Part shown: piece after piece, positions 9,672 to 18,478 of the stretch
How positions within the stretch are numbered: the first letter of the stretch is position 1
Layout: every line of letters begins with the position of its first letter
From: Desulfomonilaceae bacterium
GTDB lineage: Bacteria > Desulfobacterota > Desulfomonilia > Desulfomonilales > Desulfomonilaceae
Reading direction: 5' to 3'
NCBI GenBank assembly: GCA_041662605.1
Contig: JBAZSD010000008.1
Location: 1-64,000, forward strand
DNA length: 64,000 bases
Notes under the pieces: generated by a model
Seen by the model: the letters and a program-made list of their open reading frames with translations, nothing else
Databases searched by the model: none
Told to the model about the DNA's origin: nothing
Translations under genes and position numbers: made by a program

Positions 9672-11330
9672 TTGAAAAATGGAATGAAGCTAATCAAGAC
9701 ATCGATTTTCAGCGGATTGTTGGCTTTCATCATTGTGTGCGCCAGTGAACTTACTACAAGGGCTACTACTTACCATGTTGACGTAAATACGGGTGACAAC
9801 AGTTTCCCTGGCACAGAAGAAAAACCTTTCCGGACTATCAACCAGGCTTCCAAAGTGATGGAACCGGGGGACAAGGCTATAATCCACGAAGGGATTTACC
9901 ATGAGCAGATAATGGGCGGGAAATCCGGATTGCCGGACGCCCCTATAACTTACGAGGGCGTTGACTGGGATAAAGTCATTCTTAGAGGATCCGTCACAGT
10001 TAAAGACTGGAAGAAAGTTGGGCTGGTATGGTTCAAGGTTGGGTTGAAACCAATCACCAGGCAGAACCTTTTTGTGATGGTTGACGAAAAATATAAGCTC
10101 AAACAGGTGGAAAAGCCTCATGGCATGCCTGAAGGCAGCTTTTGCCTTGACGCAGACAGCAATTATTTTATCAGGCTCGCTGGAGACGCAAATCCAAACA
10201 CTGATCACGTCGTGGATGTTTATGAACTGGATCTCGGTTTCAACGCAGGCGAACGTTACGGAGGAACTGCGAAGAAATACATTGTCCTGCGGAACATGAC
10301 ACTCGAAAAGTATGGTTCGTATGGAGTTTCAGCAGCGCCCAATCAACACGAACAAAATGCCCATTGGGAGCTTGATAATCTGAAATGTCAGTTTAGCGCT
10401 TGTGGAGTTTTTTCAGCCCTGGATGACTGGTATATTCATGACTGCCAATTCTTGCGAAACGCCATTCACGGATGTCAAATTGATGGATCCAGAGTCAGGT
10501 TTATAAATAATGTCAGCAATGAGAATGAGTTTTTCGGGCATTCAGGTTACGCAGGCGCAGGGCTGCTGATAGGCCCTAACCCGTGGGCTAACTCTTGTGA
10601 AGTCAAAGGCAATACATTCAAGGATAACGGCTACTCCGATGGATATGGATGCGCTATTTATCTGGAAGGTAGATCTCGGGACAACATTATAGAAAACAAT
10701 TTTATAGAAGGTGGAACACACGCCGGAATATGTTTCTATGGTTCATCCAACAACAAAGTGTTCAATAATGTATTGGTTGATATTGCTCCGAAGAACACCT
10801 GGGAGCTTTGCGCAGCCTTTGTAATCGCCCATAGCCGTGAGGGAGCGCCGACTCAATCTGTAGGCAACTTGATCGCCTTTAACACGGTTTATCGATGCTC
10901 CTCCCCTATTGCTCTTTCCAAACCCGAAAGTTCAATACCGGAAAATCAGTTGAACCGATTTGTTGATAACGTTTTTTCCTATTGCCGACGCATTCTTCCC
11001 AAACCTTCCGCTCAAGTGGCTGAATTGAAAAATAACGCCTGGTTCAGTTGCCCTGAAGGGCATCAAAAACCGGCTTCAAACTTTGAACAGTCTGCAAGAA
11101 GATTCTATGAGGAAAGACTGGTTTCAGGAGTAGACTCTCTCGATTCTAAGCCGATAAGAGGCACGGATCCTTTGTTGGAAAATCCATCTGCGAAAAATTT
11201 CACGCCATCCAAAAATTCGCCTTTAGTGGATAAAGCTGTGCCCCTTGATTCTGTCAAGACCGATGTTCACGGAATTACGAGACCGCAAGGCGCTGCGCCG
11301 GATATAGGCGCTTATGAGTTACCGCAATAG
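9672..11330 (+). CDS. Secreted right-handed parallel beta-helix protein
   Basis: 552 residues. TTG 9672 is preferred because GGAGG lies five bases upstream; the frame is open to 9651. A signal peptide (hydrophobic stretch ending near TTRATTYHV) is followed by a DUF1565-type start (DVNTGDNSFPGTEEKPFRTI, then HEGIYHEQ) and long runs of short Asn-rich turns such as NIIENNFIEGG and NKVFNNVLVD. These are typical of a parallel beta-helix. The C-terminal DVHGITRPQGAAPDIGAYE is the usual closing motif of choice-of-anchor or beta-helix proteins. Such proteins are polysaccharide lyases, epimerases or binding proteins. Sitting between methyltransferase and flippase genes, it may act on the exported glycan. 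No catalytic residues were identified. Confidence 0.75.
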   Translation: MKNGMKLIKTSIFSGLLAFIIVCASELTTRATTYHVDVNTGDNSFPGTEEKPFRTINQASKVMEPGDKAIIHEGIYHEQIMGGKSGLPDAPITYEGVDWDKVILRGSVTVKDWKKVGLVWFKVGLKPITRQNLFVMVDEKYKLKQVEKPHGMPEGSFCLDADSNYFIRLAGDANPNTDHVVDVYELDLGFNAGERYGGTAKKYIVLRNMTLEKYGSYGVSAAPNQHEQNAHWELDNLKCQFSACGVFSALDDWYIHDCQFLRNAIHGCQIDGSRVRFINNVSNENEFFGHSGYAGAGLLIGPNPWANSCEVKGNTFKDNGYSDGYGCAIYLEGRSRDNIIENNFIEGGTHAGICFYGSSNNKVFNNVLVDIAPKNTWELCAAFVIAHSREGAPTQSVGNLIAFNTVYRCSSPIALSKPESSIPENQLNRFVDNVFSYCRRILPKPSAQVAELKNNAWFSCPEGHQKPASNFEQSARRFYEERLVSGVDSLDSKPIRGTDPLLENPSAKNFTPSKNSPLVDKAVPLDSVKTDVHGITRPQGAAPDIGAYELPQ

Positions 11331-11442
11331 ATTGTTTCCTGAGAAAATTAAACGCCTAAAAGTCGCTTGAATTTTTGTATGTTTCCGGGATATGAAGACT
11401 TCGGATTATTAATCTGTAACTGTATATCTGAGTGGACGTCCC

Positions 11443-12009
11443 ATGAAAATTATAGGTTGTGTTGGTCTGGTTTTAGTATTGTTAATGTCTTCCCCTCTCT
11501 TGGGCCAGGAAATACCGTTTATTGATCTTCTGCATCCCCCGGACGAAAAAGACATCACGGAGAGCACTCTCTTCAAATTGAGCAAAATGTTGAATTACTC
11601 GGACATGTATTTAGTCATACGGATCAGAGATAACCTGCCGGTTGGATACGCCCCATGGGACAGGATTAACAGGCGTTACACGCTGTTCAACATGCACGGA
11701 GAATACAGGGGGTTTATCCAGGCCACAATCGGTCAGCAGTTTATCAAACATCGTCGAGAAGACATCTGGTATCAATATTACACGCAATATCTTTTCTATT
11801 TTAAAGACAATATCTATAGAGGAGTGATGATCGCATCGTTGGGAGGAAGACCAAAGACTGAAATCCTTCCACTCGGTGAACTCGGCGGGAGTCTTGATCT
11901 GTATCCAATCGGAAACATTCCCATCCCCAAACCTGGGCCTCAACTCTTCATAGACCCAGCCAAGAGACCCATGGGAATAGACATATCAATTGTAAACCGT
12001 TTGCGTTAG
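11443..12009 (+). CDS. Exported hypothetical protein
   Basis: 188 residues with a clear N-terminal signal peptide (MKIIGCVGLVLVLLMSSPLL, then GQEIP). The mature part is rich in Tyr and Phe (DIWYQYYTQYLFYF) and ends in a Pro/Gly-rich tail (IPIPKPGPQLFIDPAKRPMG). No known domain is recognised. It lies between the beta-helix gene and the flippase gene in the same direction, so it may be a periplasmic part of the polysaccharide locus. No strong ribosome binding site precedes the ATG. Confidence 0.65.
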   Translation: MKIIGCVGLVLVLLMSSPLLGQEIPFIDLLHPPDEKDITESTLFKLSKMLNYSDMYLVIRIRDNLPVGYAPWDRINRRYTLFNMHGEYRGFIQATIGQQFIKHRREDIWYQYYTQYLFYFKDNIYRGVMIASLGGRPKTEILPLGELGGSLDLYPIGNIPIPKPGPQLFIDPAKRPMGIDISIVNRLR

Positions 12010-12045
12010 AACCGTTTTTGGGGTGCACCCAACGTCTGAAAACAT

Positions 12046-13515
12046 ATGACTCTTGAATCCAAGAAAAGCCTGCTAAAGAATACTGTCGCTCTATCCATAC
12101 CTAGCGCTGTTAATCCTTTCGTGTCACTGGCCCTGGTCTACGTCATTTCGAGGAAGCTCGGGGTCGAGGGCATGGGTCAATATTCGGTTTTGTTCTCCTA
12201 CTTGAATATTTTTACAACTATAGCCTCACTAGGTTTGGGGGGCTTGATAGTCAGAGAAGTGGCTCGGAGACCTGAAGATCAGGGAGTTCTTACTTCTAAT
12301 TCGGTCCTTTTTGGTATTTTTTCGAGTGTCATCGCTATGGTCATCATGGACCTGGGCGTTTCTTTGCTAGGTTATGATAGGGAATTGTATCTGGCTTTTC
12401 TGTTAGGATCAGTTTCCATAATCCCTGCAAGTTGCGTGCGTTTCCTCGAATCTACCTTTCGAGCCGTTGAAAAATCGGAGTTCATAGCGCTTGAGCAATT
12501 TCTTGAAAATATTTCAAAAGTGCTTTTGTGTATCGCCGTGGTTCTGACAGGTTATGGGATCATAGCTATATCCGCCGTGACTGTGCTGACAAAATTTCTG
12601 GCCTTGGGAGTATTGGCGTTTTTCTACTTCAAGGTGATCGGCAATTTTGCCATCAAATTCAAGAAGAGTGTTTGGAGCTTGCTTCTTAAACAGGCTCCGG
12701 TGTTTATGGGGATCGCTATTTGTTCAACCATTCATTTGAACATAGATACAATATTACTCTCCAAACTTTCCGGCGTGATTTCGGTGGGAATCTACAGCGC
12801 GGCTTCACGAATCAACCAGATGACAGTAATCGTTCCTATGGCCTTTTCAATGGCAATGCTGCCCATTTTTTCGAGACACTTCGGATATGGTCTGGAAAAT
12901 CTGAGAGAAAAGACCGAGCTTTCTCTTCGTCTCGTCCTGATTGTCTGCTTGCCTATGGTTGCAGGAGTAATTTTGCTGGCGGACAAAATTATTTTCCTAA
13001 TCTATGGATCCAAATTTGAGCAATCAATCTTGATTCTCCAGTTAATCGCTCCATTCCTGATTCCGTACAGCATAATCCTCATCCTTGCTCAAACTCTCAT
13101 AGCCGCCAATTATCAGAGTATAGACCTTAAACTTAACATGGTAGCGGCGGTACTGGCGACGGTCCTGAATTATGTACTGATTAAACCGTATGCCGAATAC
13201 GGAGCGGTAATGGCCAATATGGCGACAATCATAATATTTATGGCTCTTCAGCTTTGGTTTGTTTTGAAGTTGCTGTTCCCGCTGGATTTTAGACGAATCT
13301 CCACGAAACCCATTTTAGCGACGATTGGCATGTCGTTTGTTACATACATGGCGCGTGACATTAATTTTTTGTTGAACGTGACGCTTTCCGCAATCATGTA
13401 TTTTGCGTTCCTGTTTTTAGTAAAAGGACTGTATCCTGAAGAAATCACAATCTTAAAAAATATAGGACAAAAAATTGGACAGCACTGCTTTAATTATTTC
13501 CGGCGCTCCCCGTGA
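12046..13515 (+). CDS. Wzx-type polysaccharide flippase (MOP superfamily)
   Basis: 489 residues, almost wholly hydrophobic with about 12-14 predicted membrane helices. The N-terminal pattern (NTVALSIPSAVNPFVSLALV, then SRKLGVEGMGQYSVLFSYL and GLGGLIVREVARRPE) is the common start of O-antigen and exopolysaccharide flippases of the MOP superfamily. It would turn lipid-linked repeat units from the inner to the outer face of the cytoplasmic membrane. The downstream glycosyltransferase starts within its last 41 bases, so the two are translationally coupled. The specific name wzx is not used because substrate and orthology cannot be judged. Confidence 0.88.
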   Translation: MTLESKKSLLKNTVALSIPSAVNPFVSLALVYVISRKLGVEGMGQYSVLFSYLNIFTTIASLGLGGLIVREVARRPEDQGVLTSNSVLFGIFSSVIAMVIMDLGVSLLGYDRELYLAFLLGSVSIIPASCVRFLESTFRAVEKSEFIALEQFLENISKVLLCIAVVLTGYGIIAISAVTVLTKFLALGVLAFFYFKVIGNFAIKFKKSVWSLLLKQAPVFMGIAICSTIHLNIDTILLSKLSGVISVGIYSAASRINQMTVIVPMAFSMAMLPIFSRHFGYGLENLREKTELSLRLVLIVCLPMVAGVILLADKIIFLIYGSKFEQSILILQLIAPFLIPYSIILILAQTLIAANYQSIDLKLNMVAAVLATVLNYVLIKPYAEYGAVMANMATIIIFMALQLWFVLKLLFPLDFRRISTKPILATIGMSFVTYMARDINFLLNVTLSAIMYFAFLFLVKGLYPEEITILKNIGQKIGQHCFNYFRRSP

Positions 13516-14611
13516 CTCGGATTCGGCCTATCAGTATAGAATCAGGAAGTTTGGAGAGTTGCTCATGGAGCGCTCAATAGACTGCGATTTCTTTTACACC
13601 CCTGAAAATAAACCTCTGAGCAAAGTCACGACTTCATCGCTGTTCATGCCGTCGTACCTAAATAGATTAAGGAAATATAAGTTTTTGTATTGTGGCGCGC
13701 CGTTTGTCGGACAGGCTCTTTGTTTCTGCCATACTATGATTCCCGGCGTGATTACTCTCGACATGCACGGGGATGACATAGGTCAATCGGCCCAAGCCAA
13801 TCAGCTTCTTAAAAGGGACCCAAAGGCCGGCCCCTCTTTAATGGTGAAACTGCAGTATTCAATGGCGTTGCGTTCCTCAGACTTTATTCTGACACAATCG
13901 GAGTGGCACAAATCAGACTTGGTAAAGGCCGGTATAAAACCTGATCGAATTAGTGTCATAAGAAACGGGGTAGACCTGGATTTGTTTCAACCCTTGCCGC
14001 CCGCTGAGAATCCCCAGTTTACATTTGGTTACGCCGGTGAATTTCAGACATGGCAGGGAATTGATGATCTGATATCAGCCTTTGAGCTTGTCTCCAACAA
14101 GAACGCAACTATGGCGCTGATAGGCTTCAGGCCCACAGACCAAAAATTAAAACTCAGCTTTGCGGAAAAGTTTGGATCCAGGGTTACACTCGTTGATCGG
14201 ACTGACAGAAAGACAATGCTTGATTGGTTAAGTCGCGCGTCGATTCTGATTTCACCAAGACCGAATCATGTGGCATCCAGGGCCGCCTTTCCCGTTAAAT
14301 TCGCTGAATACGCGGCGCTAGGAAGACCAATTTTGGTCAACGCTGTGGATGAGACTGCGGATTTTGTCAGAAAATATAACTGCGGTTTCGTCTGCGCGCC
14401 GCCGAGTCCAACAAATCTGGCTCAAACCATGGATGTTGCGGCCTCGAGTTCGCGGGACACATTGATTCAAATGGGGCTTAGATCCCGTAGAATGGCTGAA
14501 GAAAATTTTTCGTGGCCCAAAGTAGGAGATGGTTACGCAAGCCTTGTTAAAAGCCTCATTGATAAAAATCACTCTAAAGAACTCAAAGCAAGCGGAATTT
14601 TCAGCCGATAA
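13475..14611 (+). CDS. GT4-family glycosyltransferase
   Basis: 378 residues from TTG 13475, with AGGAC seven bases upstream inside the end of the flippase gene. The start gives a proper GT-B N-terminal strand (ALIISGAPRDSDSAYQYRIR). The acceptor domain runs to about residue 175 (ISVIRNGVDLDLF), followed by the donor domain with FGYAGEFQTWQGIDDLI and the C-terminal EX7E region PVKFAEYAALGRPILV. GT4 retaining transferases build repeat units on lipid carriers at the inner face of the membrane. Overlap with the flippase supports a role in the same polysaccharide. Donor sugar unknown. Confidence 0.85.
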   Translation: MDSTALIISGAPRDSDSAYQYRIRKFGELLMERSIDCDFFYTPENKPLSKVTTSSLFMPSYLNRLRKYKFLYCGAPFVGQALCFCHTMIPGVITLDMHGDDIGQSAQANQLLKRDPKAGPSLMVKLQYSMALRSSDFILTQSEWHKSDLVKAGIKPDRISVIRNGVDLDLFQPLPPAENPQFTFGYAGEFQTWQGIDDLISAFELVSNKNATMALIGFRPTDQKLKLSFAEKFGSRVTLVDRTDRKTMLDWLSRASILISPRPNHVASRAAFPVKFAEYAALGRPILVNAVDETADFVRKYNCGFVCAPPSPTNLAQTMDVAASSSRDTLIQMGLRSRRMAEENFSWPKVGDGYASLVKSLIDKNHSKELKASGIFSR

Positions 14612-14634
14612 TTATCTTTTTTTGTACAAATTAA

Positions 14635-14667
14635 AACCGGAAGTCTTCATCATAGGAACTTCCGGTT
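14635..14667 (-). terminator. Hairpin terminator downstream of the 27-residue ORF
   Basis: A perfect 10-bp inverted repeat (AACCGGAAGT and ACTTCCGGTT) with a 13-base loop. On the minus strand the stem runs into TTTTAATTTG, so it works best as a terminator for the minus-strand unit that ends with the small reading frame at 14699. It could also stop plus-strand transcription from the GT4 gene, with a poorer T tract. Confidence 0.5.
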
Positions 14668-14698
14668 ATTCTGGCTTTGCTGATATTTTGCTATCGGA

Positions 14699-14782
14699 TC
14701 ACATACCGGACCAGTGCTTCTTGTTACCAAAAGCGAGCCACAGTATAGCTGTTCCGACGGAGACTAAAAACAGTACCTCCAT
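14699..14782 (-). CDS. Putative 27-residue single-span membrane peptide
   Basis: A small reading frame below usual gene-caller limits. ATG at 14782 follows a strong ribosome binding site (GGAGG at 14791-14795, eight bases away). The product begins MEVLFLVSVGTAILWLAF, one hydrophobic span, followed by a short basic tail (GNKKHW) and a stop 27 codons in. A hairpin with a T-rich tail lies 32 bases downstream. The 84-base frame lies 89 bases after the stop of the COG5621-like secreted protein on the same strand, so it may be the last gene of that transcript. Support is the ribosome binding site, amino-acid pattern and terminator only; no homologue is recognised. Confidence 0.45.
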   Translation of the reverse strand: MEVLFLVSVGTAILWLAFGNKKHWSGM

Positions 14783-14871
14783 GTCCCTCACCTCCAACAG
14801 GAGAAAATATAACCGGCTTTTATATTATGTCAATAAGAAAATTAACGCGTTTTCATGCGCTTATGAAAAAA

Positions 14872-15978
14872 TTACAGTCGTCCTCCCATTGATTCCACGT
14901 AGCCGGTGAGTTCCACGTAACCACTTCCGTGAACAACATGCCCATCCATGGTTCCTGTAATCTTTACCGCGCCCTCCCAGTAACTTGTTCCTGTACTCTT
15001 GTTGGCGGTGAGTTCCTGGTCCTTTACAGCAGGAGCTATTCGTAGGCTGAGCTTCTTATCGGGGATTTCTATAACCCACTCCGACGGATACCTTGCTTTT
15101 GATCTAGGACTAACCCATGAACCTGAAGATCTGATCTGTATTGAATCACCCGACAAATGAGTTGGCAATCCGGAATTGTCTACAAATGTCGCAAAAGGTT
15201 TTTCGAAAGAACCATCTTTTTTACGGAGATGAAAGGCCATCAGATCAACCCCGTTGTCTAGCTGCAAGCTGAACCAGTCCCAGCCTACCTGTCCGGTATT
15301 AAGTATGGACGACCCAAATTCATGGTCCATCCACATTAAACCTTGTACTTCATGTTTACGCCCTTCAAATGTTAGAATCCCTTTGGCTCTCAGTCTGGTA
15401 AACGAATAATAGTAGGAAGCCTGGTCCGGATCATTCCCTTTCACGCTGAGACCGCTGTCGCCATGCAATACCACAGGCTTTTCGGGAGTCAGGGTTAATT
15501 TAATGGAATAATCCCCTTGCGCCGCGTTCAACAGAATGTCTCGATCTTGTTGTGAGGCTCTCCAATCTTTCACGTGTACATCCAGGCGATCACCGGCGGC
15601 TCCAGCTAAACCAGGGCCTTCTCTAGACATAAGTTCCGTATGAAAAAATTTGTCCGCGCCAATATCCGTAATCGCCAAGTGGGCCGGGTACAAATCCCTG
15701 ACCTCCCAAGCTGATCTTTCCTTGCCCATTTTGTTGAAAAGAGTCCGTCTGAAAAATGTCAACTGTGTTCCCCAATGATTATTTTTCGAAACAAGGTTTC
15801 CCGTAAAGTACCACCACTCCGTCTGAAAACCCGGATGTTTTCCATGATCTTTAGGAAACTGTAAAACTATTCCGGGAACCGCCTTTTCAAACGAACTGCA
15901 GTATGCGAATTGAACCAGACCGGTGAAAACTAAACTTTGCAGAGTCAGGGACACGAACCATTTGTATAAAAATCTCAT
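14872..15978 (-). CDS. Secreted lipocalin-like protein (COG5621, CrtC/AttH-like)
   Basis: 368 residues from ATG 15978 (AAAGG seven bases upstream); a GTG two codons earlier is possible. A signal peptide precedes the mature protein. FPKDHGKHPGFQTEWWYFTGNL is shown here in part by its core, HPGFQTEWWYFTGNL, with QLTFFRRTLF, YYYSFTRLRAKG and WMDHEFGS further on. These are the conserved blocks of the CrtC-like lipocalin family (predicted secreted hydrolases, AttH, carotenoid 1,2-hydratases). In many bacteria COG5621 genes sit beside LolCDE-type ABC transporters, but none is here. The natural substrate of the non-carotenoid members is unknown, and no carotenoid genes are in the window. Confidence 0.85.
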   Translation of the reverse strand: MRFLYKWFVSLTLQSLVFTGLVQFAYCSSFEKAVPGIVLQFPKDHGKHPGFQTEWWYFTGNLVSKNNHWGTQLTFFRRTLFNKMGKERSAWEVRDLYPAHLAITDIGADKFFHTELMSREGPGLAGAAGDRLDVHVKDWRASQQDRDILLNAAQGDYSIKLTLTPEKPVVLHGDSGLSVKGNDPDQASYYYSFTRLRAKGILTFEGRKHEVQGLMWMDHEFGSSILNTGQVGWDWFSLQLDNGVDLMAFHLRKKDGSFEKPFATFVDNSGLPTHLSGDSIQIRSSGSWVSPRSKARYPSEWVIEIPDKKLSLRIAPAVKDQELTANKSTGTSYWEGAVKITGTMDGHVVHGSGYVELTGYVESMGGRL

Positions 15979-16184
15979 AATCACCCTTTAAGGAAATTGA
16001 TATGCGCTATTCTTTTTTTAAATGCTGCTTTTCTCTTGAAACCATCACAGAGATTGAGTTGACTAAAGGCATAAGGCCTCTAAGCTCTTTATCTTCCTTT
16101 TTTCGCTTTTGGCCCAGAACGTTGGCCATGTGATGCGTCACGCCAATTGAATCTTATCGATCCAGCTTTTGTAAAGGAGTTTTC

Positions 16185-17183
16185 ATGTTTCCAATGTGGT
16201 TAAGAACAAATCTTAACAAATCCGTACCTACAAACTTATTCCTCATGAGCCGGCTTATTTTGGTCGTTTTTCTCATCTTTGTCGGGATAATGGGAACAAC
16301 AGCCTATGCTCAAGCGCCTGTAAAAGGTGGCGCGAGAGAGTTACAGGATTCATTCCGAGCTGTGGCCAAAAACGTCCGGCCGGCGGTAGTCAATGTCTCT
16401 TCTGTAAGAATAATTCAAAATTCAGGGCCAGGTCCGGAAGTTGATCCCTATTTTGAAAACCATCCCTTCAGAGAATTCTTCGGTGATGATTTTTTCAGGC
16501 GCTTTTTTGGAGCCCCACCTTCTGGAGGCGGAAAACTTCGCCAGCAGGGCCTCGGCTCTGGATTCATATTCGATAGCCGTGGGTATGTGATAACGAACCG
16601 GCATGTCATAAAAGACGCTGACCAGATTATAGTGACTTTGGAAGGCAAGAAAAAATACCAGGCAAAGGTTGTCGCCGCCGATCCAAAGACAGATATCGCA
16701 ATATTAAAAATAGATGGCAAAGATTTTCCACACGTGGTTCTCGGCAATTCGTCGACTTTGGAAGTCGGAGACTGGGTATTGGCAATAGGAAACCCCTTTG
16801 GCTTGACTCAGACCATAACAGCGGGCATCGTAAGCGCAAAGGGCAGATCTGACATGGGCATACTAGACTATGAAGATTTCATTCAAACAGACGCAGCCAT
16901 CAATCCGGGAAACTCCGGAGGACCGTTGGTAAATATTGACGGCCAGGTCATAGGAATGAATACAGCTATTTTGTCTCGCAGCGGAGGATACATGGGAATC
17001 GGTTTCGCAATTCCTATTAATCTAATTAAGCAGGTGGTAGATAGAGTAATGTTAAAGAGGGCCAACCTTAATCGCCCTACTCGTACTCCTGAAAATGGGC
17101 ATCCATTAAATCTTCCCGGGAAAAATCACGATACCAATGACCGCGTTTTTCCTCCGAGTTCAGGCCCAAGACGAGGGATTTAG
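16185..17183 (+). CDS. HtrA/DegP-like S1C serine protease lacking a PDZ domain
   Basis: 332 residues, with a good ribosome binding site (AAAGGAG) and an N-terminal signal or anchor segment (about 20-43). The trypsin-like domain has its triad: H140 in VITNRHVIKDAD, D170 in DPKTDIAIL and S244 in NPGNSGGPLV. DegP/DegQ proteins normally continue into one or two PDZ domains. Here the protein ends about 40 residues after GIGFAIPINLIKQVV with a Pro/Arg-rich tail (NRPTRTPENGHP). The next gene starts only 150 bases later, so no PDZ domain is hidden behind a frameshift. It probably acts as a periplasmic quality-control protease without the usual PDZ gating. Confidence 0.88.
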   Translation: MFPMWLRTNLNKSVPTNLFLMSRLILVVFLIFVGIMGTTAYAQAPVKGGARELQDSFRAVAKNVRPAVVNVSSVRIIQNSGPGPEVDPYFENHPFREFFGDDFFRRFFGAPPSGGGKLRQQGLGSGFIFDSRGYVITNRHVIKDADQIIVTLEGKKKYQAKVVAADPKTDIAILKIDGKDFPHVVLGNSSTLEVGDWVLAIGNPFGLTQTITAGIVSAKGRSDMGILDYEDFIQTDAAINPGNSGGPLVNIDGQVIGMNTAILSRSGGYMGIGFAIPINLIKQVVDRVMLKRANLNRPTRTPENGHPLNLPGKNHDTNDRVFPPSSGPRRGI

Positions 17184-17199
17184 CCCCTAAAACTAGGGG
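17184..17199 (+). terminator. Weak hairpin after the HtrA-like gene
   Basis: A 6-bp inverted repeat (CCCCTA and TAGGGG, 4-base loop) begins directly after the TAG stop codon and is followed by ATACTTTTCG. Short stem and broken T tract, so only a weak terminator candidate. Confidence 0.3.
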
Positions 17200-17333
17200 A
17201 TACTTTTCGAGTGATTTGTAAAATTGAGATTTTGTGATGATGATATGACTTTTTGTTAGAAAAATGATATTTTGTTTTTTAAATTGTTTCAAATATTTAG
17301 TATAATTATAAGACCATTCCCGCGGAGGATATT

Positions 17334-17798
17334 ATGAGAAAAAGCTGGGCGCTACTTGTTTTAGGTTTGACTGTCCTGTTCTGCTCCATGGTTCTGTCTG
17401 TTTCGTTTGCAGGCCCCAATGCGCCTGAAGGATACCGAAATGTTAAGCTGGGAATGACCAAACCGCAGGTCCTTGAGATCCTCAAAAAAGATCCTGGCTC
17501 AGATTCATTTGAAGAACTTGGGGACGAGATCGGAGAAATTATACGAAATGACAACCTCTTCAGGTTTGCCGCATATAAATTTGATCCGAACGGCGCCCTC
17601 ATGGAAATTGATTTGCAGATGCGTGAGATATTGGGACGAGACAAGGTTATTGAACTTTTTAACGCCCAATATGGGTTGAACATTTCTGCAACAAAAAAGT
17701 TTGTAGGAGCGAGTCGGGCTATAGAGGTTCAAGACAACCGACTGGTGATCAAGGTCGCTTCAGACAATCCCAAGCGTTCGGCTAAAAGCGGGGAATGA
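17334..17798 (+). CDS. Exported hypothetical protein, SmpA/OmlA-like motif
   Basis: 154 residues, strong ribosome binding site (GCGGAGGA). A Sec signal peptide covers about residues 1-26 (…SVSFAGP). The segment GYRNVKLGMTKPQVLEILKK resembles the repeat found in BamE/SmpA-type and related small periplasmic proteins (G-M-T-x-x-x-V). The remainder (FDPNGALMEIDLQM) fits a small alpha/beta fold. No lipobox is present, so it is probably a free periplasmic protein. Function unknown; resemblance to BamE is at motif level only. Confidence 0.65.
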   Translation: MRKSWALLVLGLTVLFCSMVLSVSFAGPNAPEGYRNVKLGMTKPQVLEILKKDPGSDSFEELGDEIGEIIRNDNLFRFAAYKFDPNGALMEIDLQMREILGRDKVIELFNAQYGLNISATKKFVGASRAIEVQDNRLVIKVASDNPKRSAKSGE

Positions 17799-17842
17799 GA
17801 GAGTCCTCACATCGGTACAAAATTCTGGATTATCAAGAGTCG

Positions 17843-17888
17843 AAAAGGCGGGTGGTTTTGCTAAGCGGCAAGCCATCACGCCTTTTTT
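17843..17888. terminator. Bidirectional terminator between convergent genes
   Basis: AAAAGGCG pairs with CGCCTTTT across an imperfect inner stem (TTGC with GCAA at the tip). A run of six T follows on the plus strand, and the AAAA start supplies T residues on the minus strand. It sits between the converging ends of the genes at 17334-17798 and 17898-18260. Confidence 0.65.
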
Positions 17889-17897
17889 GTATTCAAT

Positions 17898-18260
17898 TTA
17901 GCGCTTGACTTCGTCTGAAGTCTCAATGGTGGTCGAAATTGCGTCAATGAATTGTTTCAATTGGTGAGCATTTTCTAAAATTCGTCGCGCTTCACGGTGT
18001 TGATATACTGTTCCCATTATTATCATGTCAGTCAATACGTCTTGTTCTTCGTAATACGCCTCACTGCTTATGGCGACTTCAGCTCCGATTTCGTTGTAAA
18101 CCTTTTTTATGGACTTAGCGTAGGCTCCCGGGACCTGTCTAATGATCAGATTTACATGGATAGCTCTGGAGGCCATCAATTCGCTATTGTTGGAACCGAG
18201 AGAATCAATTGCCTCGGTCGCGCTTTTTACAGAATCAAGTTTAATCTTCTCAGCGATCAT
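17898..18260 (-). CDS. Conserved-looking small cytoplasmic hypothetical protein
   Basis: 120 residues, ATG with GAGGG upstream. No signal peptide or membrane segment. Highly helical composition with an interrupted pattern (RAIHVNLIIRQVPGAYAKSI, later MGTVYQHREARRILENA). No family is recognised. It stands alone, converging on the SmpA-like gene and divergent from the COG1900 gene, with a 218-base intergenic region on the upstream side. Confidence 0.6.
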   Translation of the reverse strand: MIAEKIKLDSVKSATEAIDSLGSNNSELMASRAIHVNLIIRQVPGAYAKSIKKVYNEIGAEVAISSEAYYEEQDVLTDMIIMGTVYQHREARRILENAHQLKQFIDAISTTIETSDEVKR

Positions 18261-18478
18261 GGGGCATCCCTCTTCTAGGCGATTTATACTATTTGATAAG
18301 TTATGACCTTGATTCTTTGTGAGCTTAGACTTGCTTCGGCGTGCGTCAGGTCATATCATGAAAAATCTCGAAAACAGTTTGGGAATTCAGAACAAAGGTT
18401 CTTGATTAGATTAATTGAACTATTTAGAGTTGCAAACTTGGACTCACATATCTTTAGAAAGCGCCCAGGAGGTTCATA

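Noticed and set aside
14529..14909. 126-codon plus-strand frame overlapping the GT4 end
   Set aside because: Runs across a terminator hairpin and lacks coding character; the opposite strand explains the region better.
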